NCBI GenBank assembly: GCA_016721735.1
Contig: JADKHM010000002.1
Span: 124,001-188,000 of the forward strand
Direction: 5' to 3'
DNA from: Flavobacterium sp.
GTDB taxonomy: Bacteria > Bacteroidota > Bacteroidia > Flavobacteriales > Flavobacteriaceae
Length of the DNA stretch: 64,000 nucleotides
Shown: positions 27,186 through 35,957 of the stretch, piece after piece
How the letters are laid out: every line of letters starts with the position of its first letter
Numbering within the stretch: the stretch's first letter is position 1
Made by a program: the position numbers and the translations under genes
Notes under the pieces: generated by a model
What the model was told of the DNA's origin: nothing
The model's database searches: none
Seen by the model: only the letters and a program-made list of their open reading frames with translations

Positions 27186-30100
27186 ATGAGTTTATCCACG
27201 ATAAGTATCAAACGCCCTGTACTCACGATTGTACTCAACCTGACCATCATTTTGTTCGGCGTGATTGGATTTGCTTTTTTAGGTGTTCGTGAATTTCCAT
27301 CCATTGATCCGGCGCAGATTTCCATTCGAACCGATTATGCTGGCGCCAACTCCGATATCATCGAATCGCAGATTACAGAACCGATTGAAAAGGCAATTAA
27401 CTCGATTGACGGAATCAAAAACATTACCTCTTCAAGCGTTCAAGGGACGAGCAACATCACGGTCGAATTCAATTTAGATAAAGATCTAGAAACCGCTGCC
27501 AATGATGTGCGCGACAAAGTGGCCATCGCTGCTAAAAGTTTGCCCAAAGATCTCGATGCGCCGCCCGTAGTTTCTAAAGCTGATGCGAATGCCGATGCGA
27601 TTATTTCGATGACGATTCAAAGCGATACACGTAGTCCGTTAGAACTAAGTGACTTTGCTGAAAATGTAGTGGGTCCAAGATTAGAAACGATTCCAGGTGT
27701 CAGCGGTATTCAAATTTGGGGACAAAAAAAATACGCCATGCGCTTGTGGATTGACCCCATAAAACTAGCTGCTTACGGTTGTACTGTTTCCGATGTTAAA
27801 AACGCTTTAAACAAACAAAATGTCGAATTACCTTCAGGAAAACTGACGGGAAACAACACCGAACTTACCGTAAAAACAGTAGGCAATCTAGACAAACCTG
27901 AACAATTCAACAACATCATCATTAAAACTGACGGTGAAAAAACCGTTCGTTTTAGCGACATTGGTTCCGCCAATTTAGGCCCAGAAAACCTCGAAACTCA
28001 AATGTCGCAATCGGGTTTGCCTTTAGTTGGTGTGGCGATTGTGCCGCTTCCGGGTGCGAATTACCTCGATATTTCAAAAGAGTTTTATAAAAAATTTGAT
28101 GCTTTAAAGAAAGATCTACCCAAAGATATCAACCTCAATATCGCGATTGACAATACCGTTTTCGTTAAAAAATCGGTGCTCGAAGTTGCGGAAACTTTAG
28201 GCATTTCAATCTTGCTTGTAATCTTGATCATCTATTTATTTTTTAGAGATTGGGCGATTGCATTCCGACCCTTAATTGATATTCCAGTGTCGTTGATTGC
28301 GACGTTTTTCATCATGTGGCTGTTTGGCTTTTCAATCAATGTGTTGACGTTATTAGCCATTGTACTCGCCACAGGTTTGGTTGTCGATGACGGAATTGTA
28401 GTCACCGAAAACATCTTCAAAAAAGTCGAAGAAGGCATGTCACCCATTGAAGCCGCAATTAAGGGTTCGAATGAAATTTTCTTCGCCGTCATTTCGATTT
28501 CGATCACCTTGGCTGCCGTATTTTTACCCGTAATTTTCTTGGATGGATTTGTCGGACGTTTGTTCCGTGAATTTGGCGTCGTCATTGGCGCAGCAGTTTT
28601 AATTTCGGCCTTTGTATCATTGACTTTAACTCCGATGCTGAATGCTTATTTGATGAAAAGTGGAGAACAAAAGAAATCGAAATTTTACAACTTTACGGAA
28701 CCATTTTTCGTTAAAATGAACAGCTCTTACGCCAGTAATTTGCAAAGTTTCATGAAAAGAAAATGGCTGAGTTTCCCGATTCTATTGGTTTGTTTTGGAT
28801 TGATTTATTTGTTTTTCAATATCCTTCAAAAAGAAACCGCTCCTTACGATGATCGTAGCGGCATGATGATGTCGATTACTACTGCGGAAGGTTCTTCTTA
28901 TGAATATACGAATCGTTTCATGCAGGAAATTTCACAATTATTAGAAGATTATATTCCAGAAAAAAAAGTAGCTCTCGTGATTACAGCTCCAGGTTTTAAT
29001 GCATCGGCAACCAACAGCGGAAGGGTTAGAATTGCTTTAGTGCAATTCGAAGATCGAGAATGCTTCCAAAAAGAAATTGCCGAGAAACTCACCAAATGGA
29101 CGAAAAAATATCCCGAAGCCAAAACATCTGTAACCGAGCAACCTACTATTGCCGTGAACAAACGTGGTGGCTTGCCCATTCAATACATCATCCAAGCGCC
29201 GAATTTTGAGAAGCTACAAGAAAAGATTCCACTATTCATGGAAGAAGCCGCGAAAGATCCAACATTTGCGATGACCGATGTTAATTTGAAATTCAACAAG
29301 CCAGAAATCAATGTGACGATTGATCGTGAAAAAGCGGAAAGCATGGGAATTTCTGTTCTCGACATTGCACAAACTTTACAGCTTTCGTTTAGCGGACAAC
29401 GTTTTGGTTATTTCATTATGAATGGAAAACAATACCAAGTCATCGGGCAGTTTGATCAAAAAGACCGTTCGAAACCGTTGGATTTAACTTCGATTTTCGT
29501 GCGCAATAACAAAGGAGAATTGATTCAAATGGACAATGTGGTAAGCATTTCTGAAAAAAGCAATCCACCGCAATTGTATCATAACAACAGAAATATGTCG
29601 GCCACAGTGTCTGCCGGATTGGCGCCCGGAAAAAGCATCAGCGACGGCATTGAAGCCATGAATCGCATCAAAGCCAAAGTACTCGATGAAAGTTTCACGA
29701 CTGATTTGGGTGGCGAATCACGAGATTTTGTTGAAAGCGGTTCGAATACTTCATTTGCGTTTGGATTAGCGTTACTGCTGATTTTTCTGATTCTATCGGC
29801 ACAATTCGAAAGTTTCATCGATCCGTTTATTATCATTTTAACGGTGCCAATGGCAGTTGCTGGCGCTTTGTTTTCCTTGTGGTTGTTTGGGCAAACGTGG
29901 AATATCTTCAGCCAAATTGGAACAGTAATGCTAATTGGTTTGGTGACGAAAAACGGCATCTTAATCGTCGAGTTTGCGAACCAACTTCGAGAGCAAGGCA
30001 AACCAAAATTAGAAGCGATTTTAGAAGCATCAGAAGCGCGATTACGCCCGATTTTGATGACGAGTTTGGCAATTTCACTTGGCGCTTTGCCGATTGCGTT

Positions 30101-30281
30101 ATCGCTCGGAGCCGCATCAACAAGCCGAATCGGAATGGGCGTTGTCATTGTTGGCGGGACGATTTTCTCATTAATATTGACTTTATTCGTGATTCCAGCT
30201 TTATATCTGATGTGGTCGAAAGCCAGAAAACATTACCCTGAATTTGATCATTTGGAAGACTATGAAAAAGAGACTAAATAA
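27186..30281 (+). CDS. RND efflux pump permease (AcrB/HAE-1-like)
   Basis: This inner-membrane proton-driven pump has 1031 residues, the usual length. It shows the duplicated RND fold: TM1 at the N-terminus, a large periplasmic loop, TM2-6, then the second half. The proton-relay residues are visible: D401 and D402 in GLVVDDGIVVTEN (TM4) and K922 in GLVTKNGILIVEFAN (TM10). The first periplasmic loop has the family's DYAGANSDIIESQITEPIE and DVRDKVA. The substrate (drug, dye, bile-like compound or other) cannot be read from sequence. It sits between the adaptor and TolC-like genes, so all three components are together. Confidence 0.95.
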   Translation: MSLSTISIKRPVLTIVLNLTIILFGVIGFAFLGVREFPSIDPAQISIRTDYAGANSDIIESQITEPIEKAINSIDGIKNITSSSVQGTSNITVEFNLDKDLETAANDVRDKVAIAAKSLPKDLDAPPVVSKADANADAIISMTIQSDTRSPLELSDFAENVVGPRLETIPGVSGIQIWGQKKYAMRLWIDPIKLAAYGCTVSDVKNALNKQNVELPSGKLTGNNTELTVKTVGNLDKPEQFNNIIIKTDGEKTVRFSDIGSANLGPENLETQMSQSGLPLVGVAIVPLPGANYLDISKEFYKKFDALKKDLPKDINLNIAIDNTVFVKKSVLEVAETLGISILLVILIIYLFFRDWAIAFRPLIDIPVSLIATFFIMWLFGFSINVLTLLAIVLATGLVVDDGIVVTENIFKKVEEGMSPIEAAIKGSNEIFFAVISISITLAAVFLPVIFLDGFVGRLFREFGVVIGAAVLISAFVSLTLTPMLNAYLMKSGEQKKSKFYNFTEPFFVKMNSSYASNLQSFMKRKWLSFPILLVCFGLIYLFFNILQKETAPYDDRSGMMMSITTAEGSSYEYTNRFMQEISQLLEDYIPEKKVALVITAPGFNASATNSGRVRIALVQFEDRECFQKEIAEKLTKWTKKYPEAKTSVTEQPTIAVNKRGGLPIQYIIQAPNFEKLQEKIPLFMEEAAKDPTFAMTDVNLKFNKPEINVTIDREKAESMGISVLDIAQTLQLSFSGQRFGYFIMNGKQYQVIGQFDQKDRSKPLDLTSIFVRNNKGELIQMDNVVSISEKSNPPQLYHNNRNMSATVSAGLAPGKSISDGIEAMNRIKAKVLDESFTTDLGGESRDFVESGSNTSFAFGLALLLIFLILSAQFESFIDPFIIILTVPMAVAGALFSLWLFGQTWNIFSQIGTVMLIGLVTKNGILIVEFANQLREQGKPKLEAILEASEARLRPILMTSLAISLGALPIALSLGAASTSRIGMGVVIVGGTIFSLILTLFVIPALYLMWSKARKHYPEFDHLEDYEKETK

Positions 30282-30282
30282 T

Positions 30283-31581
30283 ATGAAATCGATATCCATT
30301 TTCTTGCTGCTGCTTTGTGTTTTTGAAATGAATGCACAACAAACGTTGACTTTGGAAGAAGCCATCAAAACGGCTTTGGAGAACAATTACGAAATAAAAA
30401 TCGCTGGCAACATTGTTAAAATATCCGAAACCAACATTTCTGCGGGCAATGCGGGCATGCTCCCAAAAGTAACGGCTACCGTCGTCGATAATAACGGTAT
30501 TCAAAACTTGTCGCAAACGCGTGCGGACGGTACAGTAAATTCGCTAGACAACGCCAAAAATAACAGTTTGAATTATGGCGTTGGCTTGGATTGGACGATT
30601 TTCGATGGCTTTAGCATGTTTGCCAAACACGATCAACTCAAGGCTGTGAAGGAATTAGGCGAAACCCAATTGAAGCAAACCATACTGATGAAAGTCAGCG
30701 ATGTGACCGCAATTTATTATGATTTGGTGCAGCAGCAGCAACAATTGAATGCGTTAGATACAACGATTGTGATTTCGAAACAACGGTTGAACTTGGCACA
30801 AAACCGATTTACCATTGGAAAAGCTTCTAAGTTGGAAGTGCTCAATGCGCAAGTCGATTTGAATACCGATACCACAACCCTATTGCGACAAAAAGAATTG
30901 TTCGCGAATACGAAAATTGCACTCAACCAGCAATTGGCTAGAGACACGAAACTGGATTTTAAAGTGATTCCAGAAATCAAAATTGACAATCAATTGTTGT
31001 TGAAGAATTTGACTGAATTGGCGTTTAAACAAAATCTGGAACTCCAAAAATTGGTGGTTAATAAAAGGATTTCTGAATTGCAATTGAAGCAAGTGAAAGG
31101 CACCCGATATCCAACGGTACGCGTACTCAGTGGTTATAATTTTGCCGAAACTAGATCAGATTTGGGCTTTACGACGCAAACCTCGTCACGCGGATTTAAT
31201 TATGGTTTTAGTGCGTCATTAAATTTGTTTGACGGCTTCAATCAGAACCGTGCTGAGAAAGTGGCAAAACTTGAAATTGAAAACACACAGGTTGCCATCG
31301 ACCAACAAAATAAAACGTTGGAAAGTCAGTTGAATTCGGCGTTTCAAACGTATTTAACCAACTTAGAATTGGTACAACTCGAAGAAAAAAACGAAGCGAT
31401 CGCCAAGCAAAATCTCGATATTACCTTAGAGAAATTTAGAATTGGAACGATTACTACTTTAGAATTCCGAACTGCACAATTGAATTATATCAATGCCAAG
31501 GTGCGCAATACGAATACACAATACCAAGCGAAATTATCGGAAATTGCTTTGAAGGAATTGGCTGGCAATTTAAGTTTTTAA
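30283..31581 (+). CDS. TolC-family outer-membrane efflux channel
   Basis: This is the outer-membrane factor completing the RND tripartite pump, 432 residues from the ATG at 30283, which begins a good signal peptide (MKSISIFLLLLCVFEMNAQQ). The start lies one base after the pump gene's stop. In-frame ATGs at 30244 and 30262 lie inside the pump gene and are less likely. Two repeated OEP halves with long helices are visible, and the N-terminal TLTLEEAIKTALENNYEIKIA is typical. It ends the operon. An inverted repeat 30 bp downstream may terminate or stabilise the transcript. Confidence 0.93.
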   Translation: MKSISIFLLLLCVFEMNAQQTLTLEEAIKTALENNYEIKIAGNIVKISETNISAGNAGMLPKVTATVVDNNGIQNLSQTRADGTVNSLDNAKNNSLNYGVGLDWTIFDGFSMFAKHDQLKAVKELGETQLKQTILMKVSDVTAIYYDLVQQQQQLNALDTTIVISKQRLNLAQNRFTIGKASKLEVLNAQVDLNTDTTTLLRQKELFANTKIALNQQLARDTKLDFKVIPEIKIDNQLLLKNLTELAFKQNLELQKLVVNKRISELQLKQVKGTRYPTVRVLSGYNFAETRSDLGFTTQTSSRGFNYGFSASLNLFDGFNQNRAEKVAKLEIENTQVAIDQQNKTLESQLNSAFQTYLTNLELVQLEEKNEAIAKQNLDITLEKFRIGTITTLEFRTAQLNYINAKVRNTNTQYQAKLSEIALKELAGNLSF

Positions 31582-31610
31582 TCGAAACCTTGAAATCAAC
31601 ATTTAAAATT

Positions 31611-31680
31611 TCTCGCAAAGACGCTAAGGCGCAAAGAAAAAAAATTAAATAAAACTTAGCGGCTTTGCGGCTTTGCGAGA
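31611..31680. repeat. Inverted repeat built of CGCNAAGN 8-bp units
   Basis: The left arm TCTCGCAAAGACGCTAAGG (31611-31636 in full) and the right arm (31655-31680) are imperfect reverse complements of 26 bp. The first 10 bp are identical and later units differ only at single positions. Each arm is a short tandem of CGCAAAG/CGCTAAG-like 8-mers. Similar strings are common between genes in Bacteroidota. It lies between the efflux operon and the bestrophin-like gene and could fold into a long hairpin. Confidence 0.7.
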
Positions 31681-31722
31681 TAAAAATCATCGTATTTTTG
31701 GCGATTAATAAACAGCACACGA

Positions 31723-32588
31723 ATGATCTCCTATAACACGAAAGACTGGTTTACTTTTATTTTTCGATTTCACAAGGCTGACACATTCCGCACGTTATTC
31801 CCGATTATGATTGCTATTGGGATTTACTCTGGAATCGTAGGTTATTTGGAAGTCGAATATTGGCAATTGACTGAAAAAAGCTATATCAAAAACATCACGA
31901 TCATGCACGGTATGCTGGGTTTTGTGATCTCGTTGTTGCTTGTTTTCAGAACTAATACTGCTTATGATCGTTGGTGGGAAGGCCGAAAAATGTGGGGCGC
32001 GTTGGTGAATAACAGCAGAAATTTTGCTTTGAAACTCGCTGTCATTTTAAAAGACGAAAAGACAGCCATTTTTTCAAAAAGATGATTCCGACTTATGCCG
32101 CGGTGTTGCACCAGCATTTGAGCAATATTGAAACAAGCTTGCAATTGTTTGACGATGTAGATTTAGAAATTGACCATCATTCACACAAACCCAATCAGGT
32201 GGCGAAAAAGATGTTCCAAAAGATTAATGATTTGTATGAAGACCAAAAAATTTCAGGCGATCAATTGATTATTTTGAATGCCGAAATACAATCGTTCACC
32301 GATATTTGTGGTGCTTGCGAACGGATTAAAAACACGCCTATTCCCTACTCTTACAGCGCTTTTATCAAGAAGTTTATTTTCTTTTACGTGATGACTTTGC
32401 CGTTTGGTTATTCGTTTAGTTTGGGTTATTATACGGCACCAGTGGTGGTTTTTATCTTTTATGTTTTGGCGAGTTTGGAATTGATTGCGGAAGAAATTGA
32501 AGATCCGTTTGGTGGCGATGCCAATGATTTGCCGACACAGAAAATTGCGGAAAATATTAAGAAACATGTTGGTGAACTGATGCCCTAG
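31723..32588 (+). pseudogene. Bestrophin-family anion channel-like protein, one-base frameshift
   Basis: Bestrophin-like proteins are pentameric chloride/anion channels of the inner membrane. The first frame has two membrane segments and the signature FRTNTAYDRWWEGRKMWG, then stops at 32085. The remaining 168 residues (MIPTYAAVLHQH to HVGELMP), with the last membrane pair (FFYVMTLPFGYSFSLGYYTA) and the family's EEIEDPFGGDANDLP, are in the -1 frame. One base missing from the T run at 32069-32074 explains it: a seventh T would read IFFKKMIPTYAAVL and give about 288 residues, the usual length. Both fragments look well conserved, so this may be a homopolymer error and not decay. Confidence 0.85.
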
Positions 32589-32689
32589 CCCAGATGGAAA
32601 CGGCATCCTTTTGCGGCGGCGTTTACTTCGCCAGTTCGCCAAGGCTCGTGCGACGCAAAAGATAGAGTGAACAGCTGGAAATAGCTCCT
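32587..32689 (+). repeat. Structured flavobacterial intergenic element, copy 2
   Basis: This copy begins inside the stop codon of the bestrophin-like gene: TAGCCCAGATGGAAACGG, ATCCTTTTGCG, a variable loop, CGCAAAAGAT, then CAGCTGGAAATAGCTCC. The inner stem is CTTTTGCG/CGCAAAAG and the outer stem CCAG/CTGG. The order and spacing match the copies at 374-453, 48699-48800 and 57636-57795. It could serve as a 3' hairpin of the gene. Confidence 0.62.
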
Positions 32690-32934
32690 GAAAATGCATC
32701 AAAATAGCCCGCTGATTAAACTGATTTTGCTGATTTTCGCTGATTAGAATCGGTAAAGATCTGCAGCATCCGAATAATCAGTGTCCCATAAATTAGATTG
32801 CTTGGCTTTTGAAAGATCATTATCAACAGCAAGAAATAGCTCCTAAAAAAATTGCTTCAAAAAGTTGCCATTTTCTTTCGAACTCCAAACTGCAATGCTT
32901 ATATTTGCGACCTTAAAATTTGTATTTAAAACCC
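32690..32934 (+). other. Repeat-rich pheT upstream region
   Basis: This 245-bp gap holds four CTGATT units at 9-10 bp spacing (32712-32745) and the 3' half of the structured element (about 32811-32851, ending AGAAATAGCTCCTAAAA). It ends in the pheT promoter. No ORF is plausible here. Confidence 0.55.
32877..32907 (+). promoter_or_regulatory. pheT promoter
   Basis: TATATTTG (32900-32907) is an exact TAnnTTTG -7 box, with a near-match TTCG 19 bp upstream at the -33 position. The predicted start lies about 20 bp before the pheT ATG at 32935. Confidence 0.55.
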
Positions 32935-35355
32935 ATGAAAATCTCGTACAACTGGTTAAAACAATTCATTAAAATCGATTGGAAATCGGACGAAACTGCA
33001 GCGCTATTAACCGATCTTGGTTTAGAAGTGGAAGTGGTTGAAAAATACCAATCGGTAAAAGGCGGTCTCGAAGGAATTGTCGTGGGACATGTTTTGACTT
33101 GTGTGCAGCATCCTAACGCCGATCGGTTGAAAGTCACTACGGTTGATTTGGGCGATGGTGTGCCAGTTCAAATTGTGTGCGGCGCTAGCAATGTTGCTGC
33201 TGGACAGAAAGTACCAGTTGCCACGATTGGATCGACGTTGTACGATAAAGATGGAAATGCATTCGTCATTAAAAAAGGAAAAATTCGAGACGAGGAAAGT
33301 CACGGTATGATTTGCGCGGAAGACGAAATTGGACTGGGAACGAGCCATGACGGAATTATGGTTTTGGATGCCAATTTGAAACCTGGAACTTCTGTTGCCA
33401 AAGTTTTTAAAGTAGAAAATGACGAAATTTTCGAAATTGGATTGACACCCAATCGCGCTGATGCGATGAGTCACCTTGGTACTGCAAGAGATTTGCGCGC
33501 GGGTCTTATTCAGAGTGGTGTTAATGTAGAATTGATCACGCCTTCTGTAAGTAATTTTAGAATAGACAAACGCACGTTGAAAATCGACGTGAAAGTCGAT
33601 AATAATAAATTGGCGCCTCGTTATTGTGGGGTTACGATTTCTGGAATTAAAGTAAAACCTTCTCCGGAGTGGTTGCAAAACCGTTTGAAATCGATTGGAT
33701 TGAATCCGAAAAACAATATTGTTGACGTGACGAATTATGTATTGCATGAATTGGGACAACCGTTGCATGCGTTTGATGCTTCTAAAATTAATGGAAAAAT
33801 CGCGGTAAAAACTTTGCCATCTGGAACTAAATTTACGACGCTTGACGATATTGAAAGAACGTTGCACGAAGAAGATTTGATGATTTGCGACGACAAAGGA
33901 CCGATGTGTATTGCTGGTGTTTTTGGCGGAAAAGAATCGGGTGTGACAGAAAACACCAACAATATATTTTTAGAAAGCGCTTATTTTAATCCGGTAAGTG
34001 TTCGTAAAACAGCGAAGAGACACGGTTTGAGTACAGATGCTTCGTTTCGTTTTGAGCGCGGCATTGATCCGACGATTACCGAATTTGCTTTGAAAAGAGC
34101 CGCTTTGTTAATTCAAGAAGTTGCTGGTGGTGAAATTACGTCTGATGTAATCGACATCTATCCGAAGAAGATTGAAGATTTTCCAGTGTTTTTGAATTTT
34201 GCTAAAACTGCCAAGCTGATTGGACAAGAACTTTCGAAAGAAATTATCAAGAAAATTTTGGCGTCATTGGATATTAAAGTGAATAGTGTTACTGATGCGG
34301 GTTTGGGATTGACGATTCCGGCTTATCGCGTAGATGTTCAAAGAGAAATTGATGTGATTGAGGAAATTCTTCGTGTTTATGGTTATAACAATATCAACTT
34401 CACCAAGAAACTCAATGCGACCGTTTCGAACTCGGCAAGAACAGAGGATTATAAACTGCAAAACATCGTTGGAAATCAACTGAATTCGCTTGGATTTAAT
34501 GAAATGATGGCTAATTCATTGACTAGTCCAGAGTATGTTGCGCTGTCTGAAATGCTGCAAACAGAACACAATGTGACGATGTTGAATCCGTTGAGCAACG
34601 AGCTGTCGACCATGCGTCAATCGCTTTTGTTTTCTGGATTAGAAGCCATTTCATACAACATTAATCGTCGTAATTCAGATTTGAAGTTATTTGAATTTGG
34701 AAAATCGTACCACAAATACGAATCAGGTTACGAAGAAACTAAGCATTTGACGTTGTTTCTTTCTGGCGATCGTAGCTCAGAAAACTGGACGAATCCTCAG
34801 AAACCAACCGATTTCTTTTTATTCAAAGGATATATTGATGCGATTGTTTCGCGCTTAGGAATTGATAAAATCAAAATCGAACCTTTACAATCAGATGTTT
34901 TTTCAGAAGGATTAACCATGGTAATTGGTGAAGAAAAACTGGTAGAATTTGGAACCGTAAGAAAAAATATTCTGAAACACTTTGATATCAAACAAGAAGT
35001 CTTATTTGCTGATTTTAATTGGAATTTGGTGTTGAAAGTGATCAATACAAAAATTAAGTTTACTGACATTCCAAAATATCCAGAGGTGCGCAGAGATTTG
35101 GCTTTGCTACTCGATGAAAACATTAGTTTTGAAGCGATCTACAAAATTGCAAGGCAAAGTGAAAAAACACTATTGAAAGATATTGTTTTGTTTGATGTTT
35201 ATAATGGCAACAACCTGCCAGAGGGCAAAAAATCATATGCGATTAGTTTTACCATACAAGACTTTTCTAAGACACTCACCGACGAACAAATTGACAAAGT
35301 GATGACCAAACTCCAAAAAAGTTTAACGTCGGAACTTGGTGCCATTTTACGTTAA
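32935..35355 (+). CDS. pheT: Phenylalanine-tRNA ligase beta subunit
   Basis: The beta chain of the alpha2beta2 phenylalanyl-tRNA synthetase holds the tRNA-binding and editing domains. It has 806 residues from the ATG at 32935; an upstream in-frame TTG at 32920 is unlikely. In order: MKISYNWLKQFIKIDW start, EMAP/tRNA-binding OB domain (about 40-150, HPNADRLKVTTVDLG and VCGASNVAAGQKVP), B3/B4 editing domain with FGGKESGVTE, B5 domain, the class II-like core, and the C-terminal ferredoxin-like anticodon-binding domain (YPEVRRDLALLLD). Normal length and intact. pheS is not in the window. Confidence 0.96.
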   Translation: MKISYNWLKQFIKIDWKSDETAALLTDLGLEVEVVEKYQSVKGGLEGIVVGHVLTCVQHPNADRLKVTTVDLGDGVPVQIVCGASNVAAGQKVPVATIGSTLYDKDGNAFVIKKGKIRDEESHGMICAEDEIGLGTSHDGIMVLDANLKPGTSVAKVFKVENDEIFEIGLTPNRADAMSHLGTARDLRAGLIQSGVNVELITPSVSNFRIDKRTLKIDVKVDNNKLAPRYCGVTISGIKVKPSPEWLQNRLKSIGLNPKNNIVDVTNYVLHELGQPLHAFDASKINGKIAVKTLPSGTKFTTLDDIERTLHEEDLMICDDKGPMCIAGVFGGKESGVTENTNNIFLESAYFNPVSVRKTAKRHGLSTDASFRFERGIDPTITEFALKRAALLIQEVAGGEITSDVIDIYPKKIEDFPVFLNFAKTAKLIGQELSKEIIKKILASLDIKVNSVTDAGLGLTIPAYRVDVQREIDVIEEILRVYGYNNINFTKKLNATVSNSARTEDYKLQNIVGNQLNSLGFNEMMANSLTSPEYVALSEMLQTEHNVTMLNPLSNELSTMRQSLLFSGLEAISYNINRRNSDLKLFEFGKSYHKYESGYEETKHLTLFLSGDRSSENWTNPQKPTDFFLFKGYIDAIVSRLGIDKIKIEPLQSDVFSEGLTMVIGEEKLVEFGTVRKNILKHFDIKQEVLFADFNWNLVLKVINTKIKFTDIPKYPEVRRDLALLLDENISFEAIYKIARQSEKTLLKDIVLFDVYNGNNLPEGKKSYAISFTIQDFSKTLTDEQIDKVMTKLQKSLTSELGAILR

Positions 35356-35403
35356 TATTGGGTATATTTGTAACTAGAATTCTAACTTTAAAATGATATA
35401 AAA

Positions 35404-35793
35404 ATGAAAATGAAATCTTTAGCAATTGTGCTTTTCCTTTTTGCAGTGAATACGATTAGCGCACAATCAACATTTGACAAATGGCCAGCCATCAAGGAGT
35501 TTCACCAAGTGATGTCTCAAACTTTTCACCCTTCGGAAGAAGGTAATTTGGAGCCAATCAAAACGCGTTCGGAAGAATTGATGAACAAAGCTGCAGTGCT
35601 TTTAAAATCAGATATTCCAGCAGAATATAAAACTGCGGCGGTGTTAGCATCAGCTGAAAAACTGCAATTAAAAAGTAAAGCATTGCATAAGTTAGTGCAA
35701 TCAAAAGGTGCAGATGCCGATATTACGAAATCTTTGGCAGAGCTTCATGATGTTTTTCATGAAATAGTTGGACTTTGTTCTGAGAAGAAATAA
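35404..35793 (+). CDS. Small secreted helical protein of unknown function
   Basis: This 129-residue protein has a signal peptide (MKMKSLAIVLFLFAVNTISAQ). The mature part looks mostly alpha-helical (KWPAIKEFHQVMSQTFHPSEE, TRSEELMNKAAVLLKSD, KALHKLVQSKGADADITKSL), with several His residues and a C-terminal GLCSEKK. It recalls four-helix periplasmic proteins of the cytochrome c' type, but there is no CxxCH haem site. A TATATTTG box at 35363-35370 lies 33 bp upstream, so it may be transcribed apart from pheT. The family is not recognised. Confidence 0.72.
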   Translation: MKMKSLAIVLFLFAVNTISAQSTFDKWPAIKEFHQVMSQTFHPSEEGNLEPIKTRSEELMNKAAVLLKSDIPAEYKTAAVLASAEKLQLKSKALHKLVQSKGADADITKSLAELHDVFHEIVGLCSEKK

Positions 35794-35826
35794 GTAAACT
35801 TCAATAAAAGTGGTTGTATACTAGTT

Positions 35827-35874
35827 GGCCACGAATTGACGAATTTTTGAGAATTTATTCGTGAATTCGTGGCT
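35827..35874. repeat. GCCACGAATT inverted repeat
   Basis: The arms GCCACGAATTGACGAAT (35828-35844) and ATTCGTGAATTCGTGGC (35857-35873) match in 16 of 17 positions as reverse complements, with a 12-bp loop. It lies 35 bp after the small secreted gene. Similar palindromes occur between genes in Flavobacteria. It could form a terminator-like hairpin but has no clear T run. Confidence 0.7.
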
Positions 35875-35957
35875 AAAATCTTTTCAACAAATACGGAATC
35901 GTAAATCTAAAATCTAAAATTAATTTTACCTTTGGCACTTTAAAAAACGAAACGAAG

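Noticed and set aside
29579..30148. 189-residue minus-strand open frame inside the RND pump gene
   Set aside because: Antisense shadow of a conserved coding sequence with no recognisable domain or start context.
32253..32702. 149-residue minus-strand open frame over the bestrophin gene end and structured element
   Set aside because: It covers the 3' part of a recognisable gene and a repeat element; the composition is typical of antisense frames.
33022..33867. 281-residue minus-strand open frame inside pheT
   Set aside because: It lies wholly within a well-conserved gene, its translation is Arg/Phe/Asn-rich without any domain, and it has no promoter-like sequence. It is a shadow of pheT.
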